Numbered from the stretch's first letter, positions 33,718-44,431 are shown. The stretch is DNA of 64,000 nucleotides from Nitrospira sp. (GCA_030123605.1 CP126123.1:3373237-3437236); one strand, 5' to 3'. Translations and numbers: made by a program. The notes: generated by a model not told the origin, from the letters alone.

Positions 33718-34015
33718 TGTGATTCAGAGGTCATCCGACGGCCACGTCATGCCTCGATCGTCCGGCATTCCAACCCCTTGAAGGTCTGTTTCATTCCGCC
33801 TCCGGCTGTTGCTGAATGGTCCTTTCCCCTGACAATGTTCGTGCCTCAATTCTCAATGTCCCTGGTTCGACGTCTCGGTTCTCGTATGCCGTTCCTCATG
33901 TCCCATGCCCAGCGCTGTAATAATTCGGGTGTGCCTCCGTCTAGAGAGACGACAGAGCGGTCCGATCGAGCATGGTGTTCGATCGAGAACCGTTCGGCAA
34001 CCAAGGAGGCGCACC

Positions 34016-34234
34016 ATGGAAGATTTGATCCTGAAAATTGACGGGATGACCTGCGGGCACTGCGTCGGGCAGGTCACGAAGGCGCTGACTCAACTCGACG
34101 GCCTGCAGGTGAAAACCGTGAAGATCGGCGAAGCGGTGGTTGCCTACGACCGGCGGGAGATCACACCGGCGGACATCGCGCGAGCCGTGAACGAGGCGGG
34201 GTATGGGGCGGAGCCTGCCGGGAGGGCGGCATGA
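34016..34234 (+). CDS. copZ: CopZ-like copper chaperone (HMA domain)
   Basis: 72 residues from ATG 34016 (ribosome site CAAGGAGGCGCACC); the frame stays open upstream without homology. A single heavy-metal-associated domain has the Cu(I) site GMTCGHC. It would pass copper to the adjacent P-type ATPase, whose start overlaps its stop by ATGA. Immediately upstream CGATCGAG occurs twice, 17 bases apart (about 33963 and 33980), which may be a regulatory repeat. Confidence 0.92.
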   Translation: MEDLILKIDGMTCGHCVGQVTKALTQLDGLQVKTVKIGEAVVAYDRREITPADIARAVNEAGYGAEPAGRAA

Positions 34235-36666
34235 ACCAGGCGGGATTGTCGGAACAGGCAGGCACATCTTCACCGGAGCAGGCCGGTCCCCTCATCACCA
34301 TAGATCGAGCGCGCCCTGTTGCTACGGTCGGGACGAAGGCGTCCGTCCTGTCGGGGCTTCGAAAGGTGGCCATCCCGGTCCAGGGCATGACCTGCGCCGC
34401 TTGTCAAAGCCGCGTTCAGCGGGTCTTGCAGGCGGAAGCCGGGGTCGTCGATGCGTCCGTCCACCTCCTGTTGAAGCAGGCCGTCGTCACCTACGATGCC
34501 GCCGTCACTTCCGAGGCTTCGTTGGTCGAGGCGATCAACCGTACGGGATACGAAGCGAAGCCTGCAGCCCGGGCGCAAGCCTCGTTCGATGAACAGGAGG
34601 CGCAGGACCTGACACAGGAGGAGGAGTATCGTGCCCTGCGGCGCAAGGCCCTCTGGAGCGGAGCCGCCGGTTTGTTGGCCATGCTCTTGTCCATGCCGCT
34701 GATGGCGGGACACGAGTCGGACGGCCATACAGGGGAATTCTTCCTGCCGCTGATGAGGCAGACGGCATCCTGGTTGTCGTTCGCGACTCCGGCCGTCTGG
34801 TCCTACCTATTGATGATCTTGACGGTTGCGGTGATGGCTTCGACGGGGCGACATTTTTACCTACGGGCCTGGTCCGCCTTCCGACATGGCGCAGCCGATA
34901 TGAATACGTTGATTGCCGTGGGAACCGGCGCGGCCTTTTCTTATTCGGCCCTGGCGACAATGGTTCCGGAATTCTTTCTGAACCACGGAGTCCGACCGGA
35001 CGTCTATTACGAAGCCGTGGTCATGATCATCGCCTTGATCCTGACCGGCCATACGCTGGAGGCTCGTGCCAAGCGGCAGACTTCGCTTGCGCTGAGACAT
35101 CTGATCGCGCTGCAACCCAAGGTCGCTCGAGTGCTGCGAGGGGAGATCGAAAGCGATGTGCCGCTCGACGAGGTACGGAGCGGAGACATCGTGGTCGTGC
35201 GGCCTGGAGAACGGCTTGCGGTGGACGGCGACATTGTGTCCGGCGCAAGTACGGTCGATGAATCCATGTTGACCGGCGAAGCCATGCCGGTGGAGAAACA
35301 GGCGGGAGACCGCGTCATCGGCGGCACGATCAACAGGTCAGGCGCGTTCCGCTATCAAGCGACGACGGTGGGAGCGGAGAGCGTTCTGGCCCATATCGTC
35401 AAGCTGATACGGGAGGCGCAGGGCTCACGGGCTCCGATTCAGAAACTGGCCGACCAGGTCAGCGCCGTCTTCGTGCCGATCGTGATGACCATGTCGCTCA
35501 CCACGTGGGTGGTCTGGTTTGTTGCGGTGGATCAGGCGTCGGCCGTGCAAGCCTTCGCCGCGGCGGTCGCGGTTCTGATCATTGCCTGCCCTTGCGCCAT
35601 GGGACTCGCGGTGCCGACCGCGCTGATGGTGGCGACCGGCAGGGGAGCCGAGCAGGGTATCCTGATCAAGGGGGGAGAAGCGCTGCAGCGGGCCGCCGGG
35701 ATTACCACGGTCGTGCTCGACAAGACCGGAACCATCACGGAGGGGAAACCGTCGGTCACCGAGGTGATGACGACCGAAGACGGTGCGTGGTCTGATCGTG
35801 ATCTGCTCCGATTGGTCGGCTCGCTGGAAGTCTCTTCGGAACATCCGGTGGCGGAGGCAATGGTGCGTGCGGCAAGGGAACTGATGCTTCCTTTGGCAGA
35901 GGCGGAATCCTTTCAGTCTTTTGCCGGGCGCGGTGCCGCCGCGGTGGTGGAGGGCCACGCGATTCTTGTCGGCAACGAAGGCTTGATGGAAGACTATGCG
36001 GTGCCGACGGCGAGTTTTCGCGCAAAGGCACAGCAGCTGGCCGGAGCGGGAAAGACGCCGTTATATGTGGCCGTCAACGGCAAGCCGGCCGGGCTCATTG
36101 CCGTGGCGGACCCAGTCAAGGCGACGTCGCGCGAGGCGATAAGCCGGCTCAAACACATGGGGCTGACGGTCGTCATGTTGAGCGGTGATCACGAGCGGAC
36201 AGCGCAGGCGGTGGCCCGAGAGGTCGGAATCGATCACGTCGTGGCCGGTGTCTTGCCGGACGGCAAGGTGGCCGAGATCCGGCGTTTGCGCGAGGTCGGT
36301 GAGGTTGTCGCCATGGTCGGCGACGGCATCAACGATGCACCGGCTTTGGCCCAGGCAGATGTGGGGATGGCGATCGGAACCGGGACGGACATCGCCATCG
36401 AAGCCGGTGATGTCACGCTGATGCGCGGCGACCTGCATGCCGTAGCTGCGGCGATCACGCTCGCCCGGCGGACGATGCGGGTGATGAAGCAGAATCTGTT
36501 CTGGGCGTTCATCTATAACGTGGTCGGCATTCCCGTCGCGGCCGGAGTCTTATACCCTTTCACCGGCCTGATGCTGAGCCCCGTGCTGGCGAGCGCGGCG
36601 ATGGCCTTCAGCTCCGTCAGCGTCGTGATGAACAGCCTGCGGCTGCGCCATATGAGGGTGGCGTGA
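34231..36666 (+). CDS. copA: Cu(I)-exporting P1B-type ATPase
   Basis: 811 residues. One N-terminal HMA domain (GMTCAAC, Cys55 and Cys58), then eight membrane segments. The ion-binding CPC motif is near residue 453 ([20 protein letters not shown]), the phosphorylation site DKTGT near 497, and the hinge [10 protein letters not shown] in the P-domain. The TGEAMPVEK actuator loop is intact. A Met/His-poor N-terminal extension of about 45 residues precedes the HMA domain. It exports Cu(I) or Ag(I) to the periplasm. Together with CopZ and the downstream CusCBA, copper is moved across both membranes. Confidence 0.95.
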   Translation: MNQAGLSEQAGTSSPEQAGPLITIDRARPVATVGTKASVLSGLRKVAIPVQGMTCAACQSRVQRVLQAEAGVVDASVHLLLKQAVVTYDAAVTSEASLVEAINRTGYEAKPAARAQASFDEQEAQDLTQEEEYRALRRKALWSGAAGLLAMLLSMPLMAGHESDGHTGEFFLPLMRQTASWLSFATPAVWSYLLMILTVAVMASTGRHFYLRAWSAFRHGAADMNTLIAVGTGAAFSYSALATMVPEFFLNHGVRPDVYYEAVVMIIALILTGHTLEARAKRQTSLALRHLIALQPKVARVLRGEIESDVPLDEVRSGDIVVVRPGERLAVDGDIVSGASTVDESMLTGEAMPVEKQAGDRVIGGTINRSGAFRYQATTVGAESVLAHIVKLIREAQGSRAPIQKLADQVSAVFVPIVMTMSLTTWVVWFVAVDQASAVQAFAAAVAVLIIACPCAMGLAVPTALMVATGRGAEQGILIKGGEALQRAAGITTVVLDKTGTITEGKPSVTEVMTTEDGAWSDRDLLRLVGSLEVSSEHPVAEAMVRAARELMLPLAEAESFQSFAGRGAAAVVEGHAILVGNEGLMEDYAVPTASFRAKAQQLAGAGKTPLYVAVNGKPAGLIAVADPVKATSREAISRLKHMGLTVVMLSGDHERTAQAVAREVGIDHVVAGVLPDGKVAEIRRLREVGEVVAMVGDGINDAPALAQADVGMAIGTGTDIAIEAGDVTLMRGDLHAVAAAITLARRTMRVMKQNLFWAFIYNVVGIPVAAGVLYPFTGLMLSPVLASAAMAFSSVSVVMNSLRLRHMRVA

Positions 36667-36705
36667 GAATTCTTCGCCCGCATGAAACAGAGCGGAGGGG
36701 GCGGT

Positions 36706-36739
36706 CACCTTGCGAGCACATGTGGAAAGTGCTAAGGTG
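36706..36739 (+). promoter_or_regulatory. Bulged 11-bp inverted repeat downstream of copA
   Basis: CACCTT-GCG-AGCAC, nine-base loop ATGTGGAAA, GTGCT-AAGGTG. The two 11-base arms match fully except for the GCG bulge. The downstream TTCTTGTTCT is fairly T-rich. It could be the copA terminator. The ACCTT...AAGGT ends also resemble MerR/CueR-type operators, but the spacing is longer than usual. Confidence 0.45.
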
Positions 36740-36761
36740 TTCTTGTTCTGGAGACGCCTCC

Positions 36762-37127
36762 ATGCGCCGCTCCCATCCCCTCCTCTCAACCATCTTGGTG
36801 CTATTCCTTCTCGTATTGAGTTTCAACGCCTATGCCTGTCTCTTGCCGGTGAGCAGCAGTTCAAGTGTGGAGATGGGCAACGGCTGCTCGACGCCTGAAG
36901 AGCAACCGACACGGCAGGTATGCGACGTTTTCAAGACGTTCGCTGTCGAGGCGTCGAGTCAGCCCCAGCCTTCCTGTGATGGCCACATGCTGTGGTTGGG
37001 AGATGCGCTTTCGGGTTCTCTCCTCTCGTCACCCCCGTTGGGCGGTATCCTCAAGTATCCGTTCCCCTTACCTTCAGACAGTTCGTCTCAACTGCTCCGA
37101 ACGAACACCATCGTGCTTCGCATTTGA
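36762..37127 (+). CDS. Small secreted protein upstream of cusCBA
   Basis: 121 residues from ATG 36762, where a typical signal peptide begins (MRRSHPLLSTILVLFLLVLS, cut near AYA); the open frame upstream adds a non-homologous leader. The mature part has several Cys (ACLLPV, NGCSTPEEQPTRQVCDVFKT, PSCDGH), possibly metal-binding. No named family is recognised, but placement directly ahead of the efflux genes suggests periplasmic copper handling. Confidence 0.6.
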   Translation: MRRSHPLLSTILVLFLLVLSFNAYACLLPVSSSSSVEMGNGCSTPEEQPTRQVCDVFKTFAVEASSQPQPSCDGHMLWLGDALSGSLLSSPPLGGILKYPFPLPSDSSSQLLRTNTIVLRI

Positions 37128-37281
37128 TGCTCCCATCCTGAGTTTTTTTCAACCCAGTATTCTCAATCCTACTGCTCAGTCTTCGCGCTGGTTGACCCAG
37201 GTCGTTCTACTCGGTCGCTCGGACCGAGAGCCGGTTGTTCAGTCGGAAGACTGGGCCAAGAGTTTGTGAAGGAGGGTTCTC

Positions 37282-38571
37282 ATGAGATGGAATCCACTAC
37301 GCCGATTCCTCACGATGCTCGTGGCCGGACTGCTCTGTGTCGGTGGGCTTCCAGACCCTATCATCGCGGCTGATCGTGTCCAGTCACCGACATTGGACTT
37401 GGCAGGGCTCATCGAGGAAGTCCTGACACGGAATCCTGAAGTTCAGGCGGCACGGAAACAATGGGAAGCCAATGGGTATCGCATCAGGCAGGCACAGTCG
37501 CTGGATGATCCGACCCTGTCGGTCCAGCTGTGGAATCTTCCGCAGACGTTCAATGTCACACAGGCGCAGAACAGCATCTTCGGCCTGTCGCAGAGCTTTC
37601 CGTTTCCGGGCAAGCTGGCTCTCAAGGGAGAGGTGGCGAGTCGTTCCGCAGAGATGGCCGAGCAAGCCGTGCACGCGAAGGAACGGGAGCTGGTCGCCCG
37701 CCTGAAGCAGGCCTACTACGATCTGTTCCTCGCCCACAAGGCGATCCAGATTCATCGTGAACAAGTCGAGTTGCTCGGACAGTTCGTCGAGACGACGACC
37801 GCGAAGTTCCGTGTGGGCAAGGGAAGCCAGGCCGATGTCCTCAAGGCTCAGGTCGAGTTATCCCTGCTGTTCCGTCAACTTCCTGTTCTGGAACAACGCC
37901 GCGAGACCGCCGAAGCGATGCTGAATACCCTGCTCGATCGGGATGCCACCTCACCTTTGGGCATCCCTCAAGAGCCGTCGCAGATCCCGCTCGATAAAAC
38001 CCTCGATGATCTCCACCGTCTCGCGCTGAACGACAGACCGGAACTCAAAGCCGCCGAGTTGGCCGTTCAGCGGAGTGAGCAAGCCCGCGCGCTGGCCCAG
38101 CGGCAGTACTATCCGGACTTCAATGTGGCGGTTCAGCGCTTCCAAAATTTTCAGGCCAACGACGGATTCGGCGCGTATGTGGCGATGAGCATCCCTTTCG
38201 CGTTCTGGACCAAGCCAAAGTATGACGCAGGCGTGCAGGAAGCGGCGGCTGCGGTTTCTGCCGCGCAGGCGCAGCACCATACGTTGGAAAACCTGACCCG
38301 GTTTCAGATCAACGACCTCCTGGCCAAGCTCCGAGCGACCGACCAGGTGGTCACGTTGTACCGCACCACGATTTTGCCCCAGGCCGAACAGGGCCTGGAG
38401 GCGGCGCGCGTCGGGTATCGTGCGGGCAAGGCAGGGTTTCTGGATCTGATCGAAACTCAGCGGGCCTGGCGCGGATTTCAGCTGGAGTATGTCAAGGCGC
38501 TCGTGGACCGGCAGCATCGGTTGGCCGAGCTCGAGCAGGTCGTCGGCATCACCTTCGATCAGCGGAGCTAA
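37282..38571 (+). CDS. cusC: TolC-family outer-membrane efflux channel of the Cus system
   Basis: 429 residues with a signal peptide (about 1-30). Two repeats of the outer membrane efflux (OEP) domain are present, with long coiled helices (ARKQWEANGYRIRQAQSLDD, TTAKFRVGKGSQADVLKAQV and GYRAGKAGFLDLIETQRAWR). No lipobox is seen. It forms the trimeric tunnel through the outer membrane for the CusBA pump encoded next. Ribosome site GAAGGAGGGTTCTC. Confidence 0.9.
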   Translation: MRWNPLRRFLTMLVAGLLCVGGLPDPIIAADRVQSPTLDLAGLIEEVLTRNPEVQAARKQWEANGYRIRQAQSLDDPTLSVQLWNLPQTFNVTQAQNSIFGLSQSFPFPGKLALKGEVASRSAEMAEQAVHAKERELVARLKQAYYDLFLAHKAIQIHREQVELLGQFVETTTAKFRVGKGSQADVLKAQVELSLLFRQLPVLEQRRETAEAMLNTLLDRDATSPLGIPQEPSQIPLDKTLDDLHRLALNDRPELKAAELAVQRSEQARALAQRQYYPDFNVAVQRFQNFQANDGFGAYVAMSIPFAFWTKPKYDAGVQEAAAAVSAAQAQHHTLENLTRFQINDLLAKLRATDQVVTLYRTTILPQAEQGLEAARVGYRAGKAGFLDLIETQRAWRGFQLEYVKALVDRQHRLAELEQVVGITFDQRS

Positions 38572-38593
38572 CGTCGTCTCCAAGGAGGAGCAT

Positions 38594-40312
38594 ATGAATC
38601 GGCAGCTCGACAAAAAAAGCCTCATCATCGGTGCTGTGGCGATCGGCGTGATCGCCGGAATTGTCGTCGGCTTCTTCGTCGCTCACAGAATGGTGGCGAG
38701 GGACATGAAACAGATGGGCATGACAGGGATGCCGATGGAGGATACGACGCGCGTGAAAGATACGGGCCGCATGGGGGAAGCGGGCGCCTCGGCGACCCTT
38801 GGAGACGAGAGAGAGATGCCGGGTATACCCGGAGCGCCATCGGGAGCGGTGGTGGTTCCGACTGTGATGAGACAATTGATCGGCGTCCGCAGTGCCTCGG
38901 TCACCCATGCGACGTTGGAGCAAGAGATTCGCACGGTCGGCACCGTCGGCTACGACGAGCGGGGGTTCAGCCAGGTCACGCTGAAAATATCCGGATGGGT
39001 GAGGGAGGTCTTTGTGAACTCGATCGGCAGACAGGTGCGCAGGGGTGAGCCGCTCTTCACCATCTACTCGCCGGACCTCCTGACGACCCAGGATGAATAT
39101 CTGTTGGCCGTCAAGATGCAAACTCAATTGGTTGCCAGCCCCCTCGATGAAGTCAAAGCCAATGCCGCCGTCCTCGTGGCGAGCGCGCGCGAGCGGCTCC
39201 GGCTCTGGGATCTGACCGACGTACAAATCGCGGCGTTGAAACGTCGTGGCACAGCCGAGCCGGTGATCACGGTCTACGCACCGTCCTCCGGGATCGTCCT
39301 GAAGCGGGAAGCTTTGCCGGGAAAATATGTGGAACCAGGCTCGACGCTCTACGAGATCGCGGACCTCTCGACCGTCTGGATCTCCGCAGACATCTATGAA
39401 TCGGAGGTCGCGGCGGCGAGGCTCAACCGACCGGCCATCGTCACGTTCGCGGCGTATCCGGGCGACAGCTTCGCGGGAAAGGTGTCCTACATCTATCCCA
39501 CCTTGAATACCGACGCGCGTACGGTTCGCGTGCGCTTGGAGTTGCCGAATCCAGGATTCAGGCTGAAACCAGGCATGTACGGGAACGTGACCTTGCAGAC
39601 GGATGCGGTCAGGACTTTGGTTGTGCCGAAGGAAGCCGTGTTGGAAACCGGGCTTCGCCAACTGGTCTTCATGGATCGAGGCCAAGGCCGTTATGAGCCG
39701 GCTCCGGTCAAGCTGGGGCGTCGAAGCCAGGATAGCGTGGAAGTGTTGGAAGGACTCACAGAGGGGGAACGCATCGTCACCTCGGCGAATTTCTTGTTGG
39801 ATGCCGAGAACAAGTTGGCCTCGGCCTCGAGCATGCAGGCCATGATGGGCCGAATCGGCATGGCCGATTGGCAGATGCGCGGCGCCCACGAAGGCAAGAT
39901 GGAGATGGAAGGCATGCCGGGGATGCAGACGGGTGGGATGGAGGGCATGGCAGGTATGGGTGACCAGAAAGCGATCGTGGTTGCCGAGACTCGCAAGGCT
40001 TCTGGGTTCTCCCTCACCTTGACGACGGTGCCGGACAAACCGAAAGCCGGTGACGTGCTCCTGAGGCTCACACTTACCGATCAGGCCGGCAAGCCGGTGA
40101 CGAATGCGCAAGTCGTCTTCATCTACACGATGCCGATGCCGGGGATGGCCGATTCCAAGGCCTCGGCTCGTCACGCGGGTGACGGATTATACGAGGGCAA
40201 GGCGATGTTCGGGATGGGAGGCACATGGGTCGTGACCGCCGCCGTCACGCTATCAGGTCACCCACCGATCGCCGAGAAGTTTCAGTTCTCGGTGGCCGGT
40301 GGAGGCATGTAG
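38594..40312 (+). CDS. cusB: Periplasmic adaptor of Cu/Ag efflux with C-terminal YtkA-like domain
   Basis: 572 residues from ATG 38594 (AAGGAGGAGCAT). An N-terminal anchor (about 8-30) is followed by a Met-rich linker (MKQMGMTGMPMED), where CusB binds Cu(I). The membrane-fusion domains cover about 85-390, with a lipoyl half near VYAPSSGIVLKREALPGKY. A second Met-rich stretch (GKMEMEGMPGMQTGGMEGMA) leads to a beta-rich YtkA/FixH-like domain (about 465-572) containing IYTMPMPGM. The extra domain is not in E. coli CusB and may act like a built-in CusF chaperone. Confidence 0.9.
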   Translation: MNRQLDKKSLIIGAVAIGVIAGIVVGFFVAHRMVARDMKQMGMTGMPMEDTTRVKDTGRMGEAGASATLGDEREMPGIPGAPSGAVVVPTVMRQLIGVRSASVTHATLEQEIRTVGTVGYDERGFSQVTLKISGWVREVFVNSIGRQVRRGEPLFTIYSPDLLTTQDEYLLAVKMQTQLVASPLDEVKANAAVLVASARERLRLWDLTDVQIAALKRRGTAEPVITVYAPSSGIVLKREALPGKYVEPGSTLYEIADLSTVWISADIYESEVAAARLNRPAIVTFAAYPGDSFAGKVSYIYPTLNTDARTVRVRLELPNPGFRLKPGMYGNVTLQTDAVRTLVVPKEAVLETGLRQLVFMDRGQGRYEPAPVKLGRRSQDSVEVLEGLTEGERIVTSANFLLDAENKLASASSMQAMMGRIGMADWQMRGAHEGKMEMEGMPGMQTGGMEGMAGMGDQKAIVVAETRKASGFSLTLTTVPDKPKAGDVLLRLTLTDQAGKPVTNAQVVFIYTMPMPGMADSKASARHAGDGLYEGKAMFGMGGTWVVTAAVTLSGHPPIAEKFQFSVAGGGM

Positions 40313-40318
40313 GCCCTC

Positions 40319-43300
40319 ATGATCGTACGGCTGATCGAAGCGAGCGCGAGGAATCCGGTCTTGGTGATTCTGAGCGTGCTCCTGTTGTCCGCTTGGGGCA
40401 TCTGGGCGGTGTATGACGTTCCCCTGGATGCCATTCCGGACCTCTCGGATGTTCAGGTGATCATCTACACCGAGTGGCAAGGGCGAAGCCCGACGTTGAT
40501 CGAGGATCAGGTCACGTATCCGATCGTCACATCCCTGCTTGCGGGTCCGCGAGTCAAACGGGTCCGTGGCGTGTCGGAATACGGCGTCTCGTACGTCTAT
40601 GTGATCTTCGAGGACCGGACCGATCTCTACTGGGCGAGAAGCCGCGTCCTCGAATACTTGCAGAGGTTGACCGGCACGTTACCGATGGGAGCGACACCGA
40701 CCCTCGGACCGGACGCCACCGGCGTCGGGTGGGTCTATCAATATGCGTTGGTCGACGAGTCCGGGACGCACGACCTGGCGCAGCTCCGGAGCCTGCAAGA
40801 TTGGTATCTGCGCTATCAATTGGAAAGTGTGTCCGGCGTGGCAGAAGTGTCGGCGATCGGCGGGTTCGTCAAACAATATCAAATCGAAGTGGACCCGAAC
40901 ACGTTGGCGGCCTATCGGTTACCGATCAAGACGGTCGTTGAGGCGGTCCGCAACAGCAATGCCGAAGTCAGCGGGCGCGTCTTGGAGATGGCCGGCACTG
41001 AATACGTGATTCGAGGGCGCGGCTATCTGCGTTCGGCCGATGAGATTGAGTTGATTCCGGTCGGCACGGATGGGCGAGGCACGCCGATCCTGCTGCGGGA
41101 CATCGCACATGTCCAAGTCGGACCGGATCAGCGCCGGGGCATTGCCGAATTGGACGGCAAGGGTCAAACCGTCGGCGGCATCGTCATCATGCGGGCCGGC
41201 GAGAATGCGCTCGCTGTCATCGAGCGAGTGAAGGCTCGGCTGGATGAGATTGCCCCTGCGCTTCCGAAGGGTGTCCGCATGGTCCCGACCTACGATCGGT
41301 CCGATCTGATCCATCGCGCGATCGCCGTGCTGCGCGAAAAGCTGATCGAAGAGAGTGTCATCGTCAGCTTGGTCGCCCTGCTGTTTCTGTTTCACCTGCG
41401 CAGCGCGCTCGTGGCCATTCTCATTCTCCCGGTCGCTGTGTTGCTCGCCTTCATTCCGATGGCGTACTTGAAGATCACGTCGAACATCATGTCGCTCGGC
41501 GGGATTGCCATCGCCATCGGAGCCATGGTGGACGCCGCCATCGTGATGGTGGAGAACGCGCACAAGCATCTCGAACACAAGCCGTCCGCGCCTCGCACCG
41601 ACACCATCATCACCGCCGCGAAGGAAGTCGGCCGTCCGCTGTTTTTCTCGTTGCTGGTGATCGCCGTGTCGTTCCTACCGATCTTCGCGTTGGAATCCCA
41701 GGAAGGACGGCTCTTCACGCCGTTGGCCTATACCAAGACCTTTGCGATGCTCTTCGCGACGGCTCTCTCGGTGACGTTGGCGCCGGTGCTCATGGTCATC
41801 CTGATTCGCGGGCGTATCCGAGCGGAAACCAAAAATCCCTTGAACCGGTTATTGATCGCGCTCTATCGGCCCATCCTTTCCGGCGCGCTGCGCGTGCGAT
41901 GGCTGACGCTGGGACTCGCGGTCCTGGCGATCTGGCTGACGGTCCCGGTATTCACGCGGCTCGGCGCGGAATTCATGCCGCCGTTGAACGAGGGGACCAT
42001 TCTCTATATGCCGACCACCGTGCCCGGCCTGTCGATCCCTGAAGCGACGAAGATCTTGCAGGTCCAGGACCAGTTGCTCACGACGTTTCCTGAAGTGGAA
42101 CGCGTGTTCGGCAAGATGGGCAAAGCGCCGACGGCTACCGATCCGGCCTTCGTGGGCATGGCCGAGATCACCGTCACCCTCAAACCGGAATCGCAGTGGC
42201 GGCCGGGCATGACCTGGGATCGTTTGCTGGACGAGATGGACGCGAAGCTGCGCATCCCAGGGTTTCCGAACATCTGGTGGATGCCGATCCAGACCAGGAC
42301 TGAAATGATCACGACGGGGGTGCGCAGTCCGGTCGGCATCAAAGTCCTGGGGGCGGATCTGAAGACGATTGAACGAATCGGCGTGGAGATCGAACAGGCC
42401 TTAGTCACCGTTCCCGGCACCAAGAGCGCCTTCGCAGAGAGGCTGAATGAAGGGTATTACTTGGATTTGATCGTCAATCGGCGCGAGGCGGCCCGCTACG
42501 GTCTGACCGTGGGAGATGTGCAAACGGTGATCACCTCGGCCATCGGCGGAGAGACCGTGACGACGACGGTCGAGGGGCGGGAACGGTATCCGGTCAGCGT
42601 CCGTTACCAGCGCGAATTACGTGATGATCCTGAGCGCCTCAAACGGGTACTGATTCCCACGCCGAGCGGCGCGCAAATTCCGCTCGGACAGATTGCGGAG
42701 ATCGTCCTCACACAAGGGCCGCCGTCGATAGCGGATGAAGCGGGGGCGTTGGCCGGTCTGGTGTCAGTCTCCGTCACTGGGCGCGACCTGCGCGGGTATG
42801 TCCAAGATGCTCAACGTGTGGTGCGAGAACGTGTCACGCTGCCTTCCGGATACCGGCTGATCTGGACCGGTCAGTACGAGCATCTCGTGCGGGCCGAAAA
42901 GCGGCTCACGCTGGTGATCCCCGTCACCCTCGCTGTGATCCTTTTATTGCTCTATCTGAATTTCCGATCGTTCGCGAAATCGCTGATCGTGCTCTTGTCC
43001 GTTCCCTTCGCCGCGATCGGGGCCATCTGGTATCTCGACTATCTGGGTTACAACCTGAGCGTGGCGGTCTGGGTTGGGATCATCGCACTGGCCGGCGTGG
43101 CGACGGAGACCGGCGTGGTCATGCTGGTCTATCTCGATGAAGCCTACGAGCGGCGCCTGCGCGAAGGCCGGATGACGACGGCGCAGGATCTGCGAGAAGC
43201 CATCATGGAAGGGGCGGTGCAGCGCGTGCGCCCCAAGATGATGACCGTCGCCGCGATCATGGGCGGCTTGCTGCCGATCATGTGGAGTCACGGTGCCGGG

Positions 43301-43504
43301 GCGGATGTGATGAAACGGATCGCCGCGCCGATGATCGGCGGCATGGTGTCGTCCACGGTCCTGACGCTACTCGTCATTCCTGCTATCTATGCGCTATGGT
43401 GTGGCCGGTCTGTGCCAACAGAGACCCTGCCTCTGCTCACCAGTACCGACCCTTCGCTGCAGGGGCAAGAAGGCGTCAGCTTGTACGAGAGACGAAACAC
43501 ATGA
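40319..43504 (+). CDS. cusA: Heavy-metal RND efflux pump, Cu(I)/Ag(I) type
   Basis: 1061 residues, two halves of six membrane helices with large periplasmic loops. The helix-4 motif GAMVDAAIVMVENAH is that of monovalent-metal (HME4, CusA) pumps rather than CzcA. The metal-site Met region VFGKMGKAPTATDPAFVGMA matches CusA. It exports Cu(I)/Ag(I) from periplasm or cytoplasm through CusC. It begins seven bases after cusB, so cusCBA is a single operon. Confidence 0.95.
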   Translation: MIVRLIEASARNPVLVILSVLLLSAWGIWAVYDVPLDAIPDLSDVQVIIYTEWQGRSPTLIEDQVTYPIVTSLLAGPRVKRVRGVSEYGVSYVYVIFEDRTDLYWARSRVLEYLQRLTGTLPMGATPTLGPDATGVGWVYQYALVDESGTHDLAQLRSLQDWYLRYQLESVSGVAEVSAIGGFVKQYQIEVDPNTLAAYRLPIKTVVEAVRNSNAEVSGRVLEMAGTEYVIRGRGYLRSADEIELIPVGTDGRGTPILLRDIAHVQVGPDQRRGIAELDGKGQTVGGIVIMRAGENALAVIERVKARLDEIAPALPKGVRMVPTYDRSDLIHRAIAVLREKLIEESVIVSLVALLFLFHLRSALVAILILPVAVLLAFIPMAYLKITSNIMSLGGIAIAIGAMVDAAIVMVENAHKHLEHKPSAPRTDTIITAAKEVGRPLFFSLLVIAVSFLPIFALESQEGRLFTPLAYTKTFAMLFATALSVTLAPVLMVILIRGRIRAETKNPLNRLLIALYRPILSGALRVRWLTLGLAVLAIWLTVPVFTRLGAEFMPPLNEGTILYMPTTVPGLSIPEATKILQVQDQLLTTFPEVERVFGKMGKAPTATDPAFVGMAEITVTLKPESQWRPGMTWDRLLDEMDAKLRIPGFPNIWWMPIQTRTEMITTGVRSPVGIKVLGADLKTIERIGVEIEQALVTVPGTKSAFAERLNEGYYLDLIVNRREAARYGLTVGDVQTVITSAIGGETVTTTVEGRERYPVSVRYQRELRDDPERLKRVLIPTPSGAQIPLGQIAEIVLTQGPPSIADEAGALAGLVSVSVTGRDLRGYVQDAQRVVRERVTLPSGYRLIWTGQYEHLVRAEKRLTLVIPVTLAVILLLLYLNFRSFAKSLIVLLSVPFAAIGAIWYLDYLGYNLSVAVWVGIIALAGVATETGVVMLVYLDEAYERRLREGRMTTAQDLREAIMEGAVQRVRPKMMTVAAIMGGLLPIMWSHGAGADVMKRIAAPMIGGMVSSTVLTLLVIPAIYALWCGRSVPTETLPLLTSTDPSLQGQEGVSLYERRNT

Positions 43505-43737
43505 AACGTGATGAGCAGGATAGCAGACATGTCGAATCGGTAGTCGGCGTAAGAAAACTCGTTCCTGCGCTGTAAGTCATGCAATGAGAGGGGGATGACC
43601 TACCTGTGTGAAAGCGATGGGAACTGAGTGGAGAAACCAGCCCACCTTCGGGGAGGGTCGAGAGGAAACGTGATCAGATACGTCATCATCAGTCAGCGCA
43701 GGTACACGATGCGTCATAACAAGGGAAGGGGGAAATC

Positions 43738-44091
43738 ATGATAAAGAAAAAGAACCTGTTGAGAGGGATCGTCGCGGTTCTGATGATGGTGGGAGTCGTG
43801 GCGTGCGCGGTCATGGCGAGTCCGCCTCAAGACCTTGTTGCCAAGAACGACCACGCAGGGCTGGAAACTTGGTATGTGAAGGAGGCAGCTCACCTCCATC
43901 AACGGGCAAAAGATATGCTTGTGATGGCGGAGGAATATCAAAAGAATCCTGGACCGAGTACTCGCGGGGTCCTGTCCCCCAAGATCGATATGGTCCAGCA
44001 TTGTCAAACCCTCGCGGCAATGTACACCAAGGCGGCTGAGCAAGCCGAGGTCATGGCCCGAACCCATCGAGAGCTGATGCGACACTCGTAA
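43738..44091 (+). CDS. Small exported, probably lipidated protein
   Basis: 117 residues. The signal ends VVACAVMASPP, where Cys23 could be a lipobox Cys or an ordinary residue before signal peptidase I. The mature part is a helical hairpin with many Ala, Glu and His (ETWYVKEAAHLHQRAKDMLV). It resembles small periplasmic proteins found near metal efflux genes; no function is known. The ribosome site is AGGGAAGGGGGAAATC. It lies 233 bases after cusA. Confidence 0.72.
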   Translation: MIKKKNLLRGIVAVLMMVGVVACAVMASPPQDLVAKNDHAGLETWYVKEAAHLHQRAKDMLVMAEEYQKNPGPSTRGVLSPKIDMVQHCQTLAAMYTKAAEQAEVMARTHRELMRHS

Positions 44092-44431
44092 GAAAGCGAA
44101 CATAGACCGTCATGCCGACACGGGGAGGGTGCCTCTCCTGCTCGTTGAACGCCTTTGGTAGGGACGTTTATGGGAAGAGATGCCAAGGTGTTCTCCCACC
44201 TGTGGCCTTTTGGGCCAGTACCCTCTCGCCGTCGGTTCTGGAATGCCCCAGTGGTTCGATTGAATTGTTGGTTTGATCACACTGCGTCCAAATAACGCCT
44301 CGTCAAAACAATGACTTTGTCTGAGGACCGGCCTTGTTTTCTGGCACGTCCTCTGCTTTGCTGAAGGGGAGGTGGTCGAAGGGATAGACCAATGCCGGAC
44401 CAATCGATAGGGCAGGGAAGGAGGCTTCATC
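44092..44431. other. Intergenic region, no gene seen
   Basis: 340 bases between the small exported protein and the YtxH gene. Frames on both strands are shadows without homology or ribosome sites. No clear terminator or promoter pattern was found apart from the YtxH ribosome site GAAGGAGGCTTCATC. Confidence 0.5.

Noticed and set aside
38549..40174. Long 541-residue frame on the minus strand across cusB
   Set aside because: It lies fully antisense to a well-supported adaptor gene, is rich in His and Arg as expected of a shadow frame in GC-rich DNA, and has no homology.
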